From positions 1-10,294 of the forward strand of contig UQKY01000059.1 in the NCBI GenBank assembly GCA_900541785.1: a stretch of DNA of 10,294 nt. The letters run 5' to 3'. This DNA is from an uncultured Collinsella sp. (GTDB lineage: Bacteria > Actinomycetota > Coriobacteriia > Coriobacteriales > Coriobacteriaceae). This document shows positions 7,054 to 10,294 of the stretch, one piece after another. Position numbers and translations under genes: made by a program. A model generated the notes under the pieces. That model was not told where the DNA came from, did not search any database, and was given only the letters and a program-made list of their open reading frames with translations. Each line of letters opens with the position of its first letter. Position 1 is the first letter of the stretch.

Positions 7054-7154
7054 CGGCTTTACGAGGGACCCCAGGCTGGCGCGAAAGAGGAGTGAAGCGT
7101 ACTTGGGTACGCGAGCGACGAATGAACGCCGAGATAGGGTGGCTCGTAAAGCCG
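7054..7154. repeat. 101-bp foldback with symmetric purine-rich internal loops
   Basis: The element folds end to end. Outer stem: CGGCTTTACGAG (7054-7065) / CTCGTAAAGCCG (7143-7154), perfect 12 bp. Then ACCC (7068-7071) / GGGT (7137-7140), GGCG (7078-7081) / CGCC (7127-7130), and an apical GCGTAC (7097-7102) / GTACGC (7107-7112) with a TTGG loop. Between the last two stems are two facing purine-rich strands, 7082-7096 and 7113-7126, rich in GA and GAA steps on the plus strand. It fills the gap between the S component stop (7161) and the ATPase. It could be a structured RNA, a miniature mobile element, or an intercistronic mRNA structure. I do not recognise a named family. Confidence 0.6.
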
Positions 7155-7160
7155 AGCGGG

Positions 7161-7733
7161 TTAGTTGAGCTTCAGGGCCTTCTGGATGGGCAGATAGAGA
7201 GCGCCGACCAGAATGGCGTTAAACACGGCGGTCATAGCGACGACGGGCAGCATGGCAGCGGCGAGCTCGCCCACCACGCCGAGCATGGCCATCTTGATGA
7301 CCATGAAGATGACGCCCGAGACAAAGGTGGTCACGAACGTTGCGACGATGGCGACGGCGGGCTTAACCTGGCCGTCCTTGGCAGCAGCGTTGACAATGAG
7401 GGCCATGAGCATGGCGGCGATGCCCTCGGCGGCAAAATCGACGAACGGCGAGGTGGTGGTGATTTGGATTACAGCAGCCGAGATGAGGCCGATGATGAGC
7501 GCCTGGCCAATGTTGGGACGAACGACCAGGATGGTAAGGCAGAAGGCCGAGATGATGAACTCGGGGCTGATCATGCCGCCCGAGATGCCGGAGATGGCCT
7601 TGCCGACGGTGAAGTTGAGGATGAAGCCGGCGGCGAGCAGGATGGCAAGCAGGACGAGGGCGCGGACATCGAGTTTGCCACGGTCGGCGGTCTGGACGGT
7701 GCGGGGCTGGGTGGCGGTGGTGTTCTGAGACAT
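7161..7733 (-). CDS. ECF transporter S component, predicted tryptophan-specific
   Basis: A 190-aa integral membrane protein with about six hydrophobic segments (about 24-44, 57-73, 76-92, 101-116, 126-149 and 158-183), the size and shape of an ECF S component. ISGGMISPEFIIS (50-62) and IQITTTSPFVDF (89-100) recall TrpP/YhaG-type putative tryptophan transporters (GM-P-F and TT-P-D patterns); this match is by eye. The gene is followed by the fused ATPase and EcfT, so it has its own energising module. It is preceded by a Trp-codon leader and terminator, which is the strongest evidence that the substrate is tryptophan or a close derivative. The ATG at 7733 is supported by AAAGGA about 8 bases upstream; the longer open frame to 7847 runs through the terminator and is not coding. 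The protein contains no Trp. Confidence 0.8.
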   Translation of the reverse strand: MSQNTTATQPRTVQTADRGKLDVRALVLLAILLAAGFILNFTVGKAISGISGGMISPEFIISAFCLTILVVRPNIGQALIIGLISAAVIQITTTSPFVDFAAEGIAAMLMALIVNAAAKDGQVKPAVAIVATFVTTFVSGVIFMVIKMAMLGVVGELAAAMLPVVAMTAVFNAILVGALYLPIQKALKLN

Positions 7734-7742
7734 GGTGAAAAT

Positions 7743-7800
7743 CCTTTCGGAAGGGAAGTGCAAGAGAAGAAAGCGGAGGCGCGTGATGCGAATGCGATTG
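7743..7800 (-). other. Post-terminator leader segment with long-range complement
   Basis: This stretch between the attenuator terminator and the S component start carries, at 7781-7800, a 20-base segment complementary at 18 of 20 positions to the leader-peptide coding region 7891-7910. It becomes available only in read-through transcripts, where it could refold the leader or protect the message. CCTT/AAGG at 7743-7754 can also form a small hairpin over the S component ribosome binding site. Confidence 0.45.
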
Positions 7801-7812
7801 GGCTCGAGATAG

Positions 7813-7843
7813 AAAAAGGCCCCCGGTCGAAACCGGAGGCCTT
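7813..7843 (-). terminator. Attenuator terminator of the tryptophan transporter operon
   Basis: On the minus strand AAGGCCTCCGGT (7843-7832), tetraloop TTCG (7831-7828), ACCGGGGGCCTT (7827-7816): 12 pairs with one U-G wobble and an extra-stable UUCG loop. The T-run at 7817-7813 overlaps the end of the stem. It stands 37 bases beyond the stop of the Trp leader peptide and 80 bases before the S component, the standard place for a transcription attenuator. Confidence 0.9.
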
Positions 7844-7867
7844 CCAATCACCTAGAGCGCAAAAACA

Positions 7868-7911
7868 GGCGTGAGGGACTCACTGTCGACCGATCGTATT
7901 CGCATCACGCC
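7868..7911 (-). promoter_or_regulatory. Candidate 1:2 attenuator hairpin in the Trp leader
   Basis: GGCGTGA (7911-7905), starting inside the third Trp codon, can pair with TCACGCC (7874-7868), just past the leader stop. A ribosome stalled at Trp would cover the first arm. The second arm is followed by TG and five T (7865-7861), so the hairpin also resembles a weak terminator or a pause site. A smaller GTGAG/CTCAC hairpin is nested within. Confidence 0.5.
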
Positions 7912-7948
7912 ACCACCAGTTGTTGAGAGACTTCATCGTGTTCTTCAT
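7880..7948 (-). CDS. Tryptophan leader peptide (22 aa, three consecutive Trp codons)
   Basis: A 22-codon ORF starting MKNTMKSLNN, then WWW at codons 11-13 (7918-7910), then RDANTIGRQ and TGA. The ATG at 7948 has AAAGGAG (7963-7957) 8 bases upstream, a better ribosome binding site than most genes here. Three Trp codons in a row in 22 are far above chance and match the leader peptides of trp operons in enteric bacteria and Actinobacteria. The peptide has no function of its own: the ribosome stalls at the Trp codons when charged tRNA-Trp is low, which changes the downstream RNA fold. The codons just after WWW (7910-7891) and at the end (7892-7886) are complementary to later leader segments, including the terminator. 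The gene it controls is the ECF S component. Confidence 0.9.
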   Translation of the reverse strand: MKNTMKSLNNWWWRDANTIGRQ

Positions 7949-8006
7949 GTTGGTGGCTCCTTTCGTGATGCCATGGCGCGGTCGCACCTAGTTGCTGTTG
8001 CGCTGC

Positions 8007-8015
8007 ACTATAGCA
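8007..8015 (-). promoter_or_regulatory. Extended -10 promoter of the transporter operon
   Basis: On the minus strand TGC TATAGT (8015-8007), an extended -10 element. No good -35 stands 16-18 bases upstream (TTCCCC is the nearest), which fits reliance on the extended -10. Transcription would begin near 8000, giving a leader of about 50 bases before the leader peptide. Confidence 0.55.
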
Positions 8016-8033
8016 CAGCAAAGTGTGTGCGGG

Positions 8034-8056
8034 GAAATCTTTTTTGAAAAGATTTC
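8034..8056. repeat. AT-rich perfect inverted repeat upstream of the Trp promoter
   Basis: GAAATCTTTT (8034-8043), TTG, AAAAGATTTC (8047-8056): a 10-bp perfect inverted repeat that abuts and lies upstream of the -35 region of the transporter promoter. It may act as an UP-like or operator element, or belong to the 3' end of the dipeptidase transcript; no T-run follows the stem. Just beyond it GTGTTTCCC is directly repeated at 8061-8069 and 8073-8081. Confidence 0.4.
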
Positions 8057-8101
8057 AGCAGTGTTTCCCGCGGTGTTTCCCACCGGTCAGATAACGGGTC
8101 A

Positions 8102-8135
8102 GGAGGGCAAGACCGCTCGCACCGTCTTGCCCTCC
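8102..8135 (-). terminator. Stem-loop at the 3' end of the dipeptidase gene
   Basis: GGAGGGCAAGAC (8102-8113) / GTCTTGCCCTCC (8124-8135), a perfect 12-bp stem with a 10-base loop, 17 bases past the dipeptidase stop. The minus-strand side lacks a T-run, so it is a weak or factor-assisted terminator or a message-stabilising hairpin. Confidence 0.55.
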
Positions 8136-8152
8136 CTTAGGACGTGAGGGCC

Positions 8153-9955
8153 TTAGGCCTTCTTGCGACGATAGAGCACGAAGCCGCAGACACCGATGAC
8201 GACGACGGCGCCAACGGCCATGGCGGCCATGTTGTTGCCCTCGGACTTCTCCTCGGTGGCCTTTTCCTCTTCGACTTCGGGCTCGGCTACATCCTCATCC
8301 GAGAGGGCCTCGTCGGCATAGGTGATGGACTCGACTAGGCAGTCGTTGTCGGCATCGTAGTCACTCGGGACGAACTCCTCGGAGAAGTCGCCCTCCTTGA
8401 GGTAGTCACGCATTTCCTCGAGCATGGCCTTGCACTTGAGGTAGGTGTTCTTGGTGGCAGCCTTGCCGGCCTTGTTGGCCAGGGCGGTGCGGGCCTCGGT
8501 GTTCTCGGCGGCCTGCATGGCCTCGTCGACGGTCAGGTTCTGCTCGATGAGCTCCTTCTGCAGGGCGTCGAGGTAGGCGCGGACGCCGGTAGCGCAGTGA
8601 TCGCGATTCTCATAGGCGAGCGTGTTGATGTCCATGAGGACGTAGTTGATGGAGTTCTTGGGCTCCTCGTTGTTTACAACGTCTTCCTCTTCGCAGTGAT
8701 CGAAGGAGACATCCTGATCGCTGAAGTAGGGGCTGACCTCGGTGAGCAGTGCGGAGTAGAGGGGGATAGCGACGGAGAACTCGGCGTTGGAGAGCATCTC
8801 CCACTGGATGGTCGCGATTTCGGGGTCCATGCCGTGGCGGATCTGGAAGGTGTGAATCTCGGTGTTGCGGTTGGAGCCGATAGCATAGGCGCCGTCGGTG
8901 TTGGCGTTGAGACCGGCGACATTCTCGCCGCGAGCAGCGAAGCTGCGGATCATCTCAAAGGTGTTCCAGTCGGACTTGCCGGGCTGGAAGAACAGCGGCT
9001 GCATCTCGTGGACCAGGGCGCCGGTCGTGGCGCGAGCGTCTTCACGCTCGTCCTTGACGATCTCGTAGTCAGTGCCTTCAGCCAGCGGGGCCATGAAGTA
9101 ATCGCGACCCTGGATATAGCGCGACCACTGGTGCATACCGGCCTCGCCGATCTCCTCGCCGTAGGTCTTGGCGACGTCGAACTTGCCGTCAGTGTACTCG
9201 GCAAAGCCCTTCTCCTTAGGCATGGACTCGATGCCCTCGGAATGGAGACAGTTCTCGGTGTCGTCGAGGTCGACGTCATAGGTGAGGTTGCCGATGTTGG
9301 GGTTGAGCGAGGCGATGTCATCGGCGAGCCTCATGGCAATCCACTGATGGCCGGAAAGCGCGGCGAACAGCCAGGTCTCGGTGCTGTCGGCGATGATGAT
9401 CTGGTCGTTGGAGCAGACGCCCTGCTCGTCGATCAGGCTGCCGATGAGCTCGACGCCCTCGCGGGCCGTGGCGCTCTCGCCCAGGATGACGCTGGCATAG
9501 CTGTACTCGCCAATGCCAGTCTCCTCGGTGATGGGGTCGGCCTCTTCGGCCTTCTCGTTATAGGAGGTGCTCAACGTGGCAGAGCAGGAGACGCCCTTCT
9601 CGTTGATGCCGGCCTCGGAATATGCGTCGTAGCGATCTTCCCACTGCGAGGGGTTGTCGCGAACGAAAGTGTAGCGGTAGGTTGCGCCCTTGGACTTGTA
9701 CTCAAAACCGGACTCGACCGATGTGTACTCGTTGCCGTCCTTGTGTGCGGGCTCAATGCCAAAGTGCTTGACATAGCGCGGACCGAAATCCTCGGAACGG
9801 CCATAGTACGTGTTGCCGTCTGCCGTGAGCTTGCTACCCATGTAGATCTGGGTGCAGGCGAGCGCCGAAGTCGGCATGGCCATGATGGCCGCTGCTCCAA
9901 ACGCAAGGCCGCAGCCGAGCTTTTTGAGCGTGTTGACAGGATGAGTAAACCTCAT
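8153..9955 (-). CDS. Secreted, membrane-anchored C69-family dipeptidase
   Basis: A 600-aa exported peptidase. Residues 1-33 are a signal peptide ending ALA, directly before CTQIYMGSKLTADG (Cys34). C69 enzymes are N-terminal-nucleophile hydrolases that use exactly such a Cys, and TADGNTYYGRSEDFG is the family opening. The catalytic region runs to about 500. It is followed by a helical region, an acidic Glu-rich linker (about 540-570), a hydrophobic segment AAMAVGAVVVIGVCGFVLY and a basic tail RRKKA, so the enzyme is probably held on the outer face of the membrane. No LPxTG is seen. It would cleave dipeptides from host or dietary protein or wall turnover. The ATG at 9955 is preceded by GGGAGGG at short spacing; an upstream in-frame start would spoil the signal peptide. 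It stands alone between its own leader and the transporter operon. Confidence 0.88.
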   Translation of the reverse strand: MRFTHPVNTLKKLGCGLAFGAAAIMAMPTSALACTQIYMGSKLTADGNTYYGRSEDFGPRYVKHFGIEPAHKDGNEYTSVESGFEYKSKGATYRYTFVRDNPSQWEDRYDAYSEAGINEKGVSCSATLSTSYNEKAEEADPITEETGIGEYSYASVILGESATAREGVELIGSLIDEQGVCSNDQIIIADSTETWLFAALSGHQWIAMRLADDIASLNPNIGNLTYDVDLDDTENCLHSEGIESMPKEKGFAEYTDGKFDVAKTYGEEIGEAGMHQWSRYIQGRDYFMAPLAEGTDYEIVKDEREDARATTGALVHEMQPLFFQPGKSDWNTFEMIRSFAARGENVAGLNANTDGAYAIGSNRNTEIHTFQIRHGMDPEIATIQWEMLSNAEFSVAIPLYSALLTEVSPYFSDQDVSFDHCEEEDVVNNEEPKNSINYVLMDINTLAYENRDHCATGVRAYLDALQKELIEQNLTVDEAMQAAENTEARTALANKAGKAATKNTYLKCKAMLEEMRDYLKEGDFSEEFVPSDYDADNDCLVESITYADEALSDEDVAEPEVEEEKATEEKSEGNNMAAMAVGAVVVIGVCGFVLYRRKKA

Positions 9956-9972
9956 GATCCCTCCCAACTGTT

Positions 9973-10000
9973 GAGACCCCGCAAAACTGTGCGGAATCTC
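9973..10000 (-). promoter_or_regulatory. 5'-leader hairpin of the dipeptidase
   Basis: On the minus strand GAGATTCCGCA / TGCGGGGTCTC, 11 pairs with two adjacent G-U wobbles and a 6-base loop, ending 17 bases before the ATG. The wobbles pair only in the dipeptidase sense RNA (they are C-A mismatches on the other strand), which suggests a leader RNA structure. Confidence 0.45.
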
Positions 10001-10030
10001 AGCTAATAAATACATCCATTAGCCTATCGG

Positions 10031-10112
10031 AAGTCTAAGAAGTATTCATCTATTTCGATGAAATACTCGATGAGCGTCCTAAAATATGCGATGAGCGGAT
10101 AAGAATACTCAT
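10031..10112. promoter_or_regulatory. Repeat-rich upstream region of the dipeptidase
   Basis: CGATGAGCG is directly repeated at 10068-10076 and 10089-10097, exactly 21 bp apart (two helical turns). AGTATTCATC (10031-10040) mirrors GATGAAATACT (10057-10067) with one extra base, and AATACTCAT recurs at 10104-10112. This looks like a multi-site operator or a promoter with regularly phased sites. The sequence is AT-rich compared with its surroundings. I cannot place -35 and -10 boxes with confidence. Confidence 0.4.
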
Positions 10113-10186
10113 TTTGTAGCTTTACTTAAATAAAGGCACCCTGCAATTACTGTACCTGAATAAAGCGCCTTGCACGGGGCGCAAAG

Positions 10187-10228
10187 AAAAATCCCCCGCT
10201 GTTTGGCAAATGCATAAACAACGGGGGA
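10187..10228 (-). terminator. Intrinsic terminator of the gene entering from the right
   Basis: On the minus strand TCCCCCGTTGTTT (10228-10216), 11-base loop, AAACAGCGGGGGA (10204-10192): 13 pairs with one wobble, followed by TTTTTC (10191-10186). It stands 35 bases past the stop at 10264. Confidence 0.88.
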
Positions 10229-10263
10229 GACGATAATTGGATGAATATCATACCAATGTGGAA

Positions 10264-10294
10264 TTACTTCTTCCGGCGGTGGATCACGTTGATC
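10264..10294 (-). CDS. C-terminal end of a gene cut by the window edge
   Basis: The last codons of a minus-strand gene: INVIHRRKK then TAA at 10266-10264, with a good terminator just downstream. The basic RRKK tail resembles the end of the neighbouring dipeptidase (YRRKKA) and of other single-pass membrane-anchored or sortase-type surface proteins. The product cannot be named from nine residues. Confidence 0.55.
   Translation of the reverse strand, partial: INVIHRRKK

Noticed and set aside
6967..7154. CRISPR array
   Set aside because: There are two different foldbacks and one diverged partial copy, not regularly spaced identical repeats; no cas genes.
7734..7847. N-terminal extension of the S component to 7847
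   Set aside because: The extension reads through the terminator hairpin; the ATG at 7733 has a proper ribosome binding site and gives a normal S component length.
7748..8000. T-box riboswitch as the control of the Trp transporter
   Set aside because: I see no T-box sequence (TGG followed by the conserved box and AGAG stem) and instead a translated leader with Trp codons.
8597..10006. 469-codon open frame antisense to the dipeptidase
   Set aside because: It arises from the GC-rich codon pattern of the C69 gene; the product is Val/Gly/Asp-rich without recognisable motifs.

Overview
The window is about 60% GC with compact, mostly operonic genes, and it reads like a Gram-positive gut Actinobacterium of the class Coriobacteriia, most likely Collinsella. 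The grounds are the family mix (CwlO/PcsB-like secreted hydrolase, C69 dipeptidase with a C-terminal membrane anchor, D-Asp ligase/racemase pair, solitary ECF transporter) and short GGGGACGTTCTT-type hairpin repeats that I recall from such genomes. The taxonomic call is inference from gene content; there is no rRNA here.

Left part (27-2027, minus strand): a secreted peptidoglycan hydrolase (signal peptide, long coiled coil, lysozyme-like C-terminus), a 234-bp gap holding a dense nest of inverted repeats that resemble MerR-family operators, then a MOSC-domain protein. Middle (2247-4333, plus strand): an ATP-grasp ligase of the D-aspartate ligase type followed by an aspartate/glutamate-racemase-family enzyme. 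Together they look like a module making D-Asp and adding it to the peptidoglycan precursor side chain. A strong bidirectional terminator (4393-4429) separates it from the convergent transport operon.

Right-centre (8015 down to 4458, minus strand) is the most interesting part: a complete ECF-type transporter operon in the order leader peptide, S component, fused double ATPase (EcfA-EcfA), EcfT. The leader is a 22-codon ORF too short for ordinary gene calling. It has a good ribosome binding site and three consecutive Trp codons, and it is followed by a UUCG-loop intrinsic terminator and several mutually exclusive complementary segments. That is the layout of ribosome-mediated tryptophan attenuation, and it identifies the transporter as a likely tryptophan importer. 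The three transporter proteins contain only one Trp in about 1,020 residues, which fits a system that has to be made when Trp is scarce. Between the S component and the ATPase lie a perfect 15-bp hairpin and a 101-bp foldback with symmetric purine-rich internal loops, which I cannot assign to a known family.

Right end (9955 down to 8153, minus strand): a secreted C69-family dipeptidase whose predicted signal-peptidase site lies directly before its nucleophilic Cys, with a C-terminal transmembrane anchor. Its upstream region holds repeated CGCTCATCG and GAGTATT elements and a 5'-leader hairpin. The last 31 bases hold the C-terminal codons of another minus-strand gene, followed by its terminator at 10187-10228.
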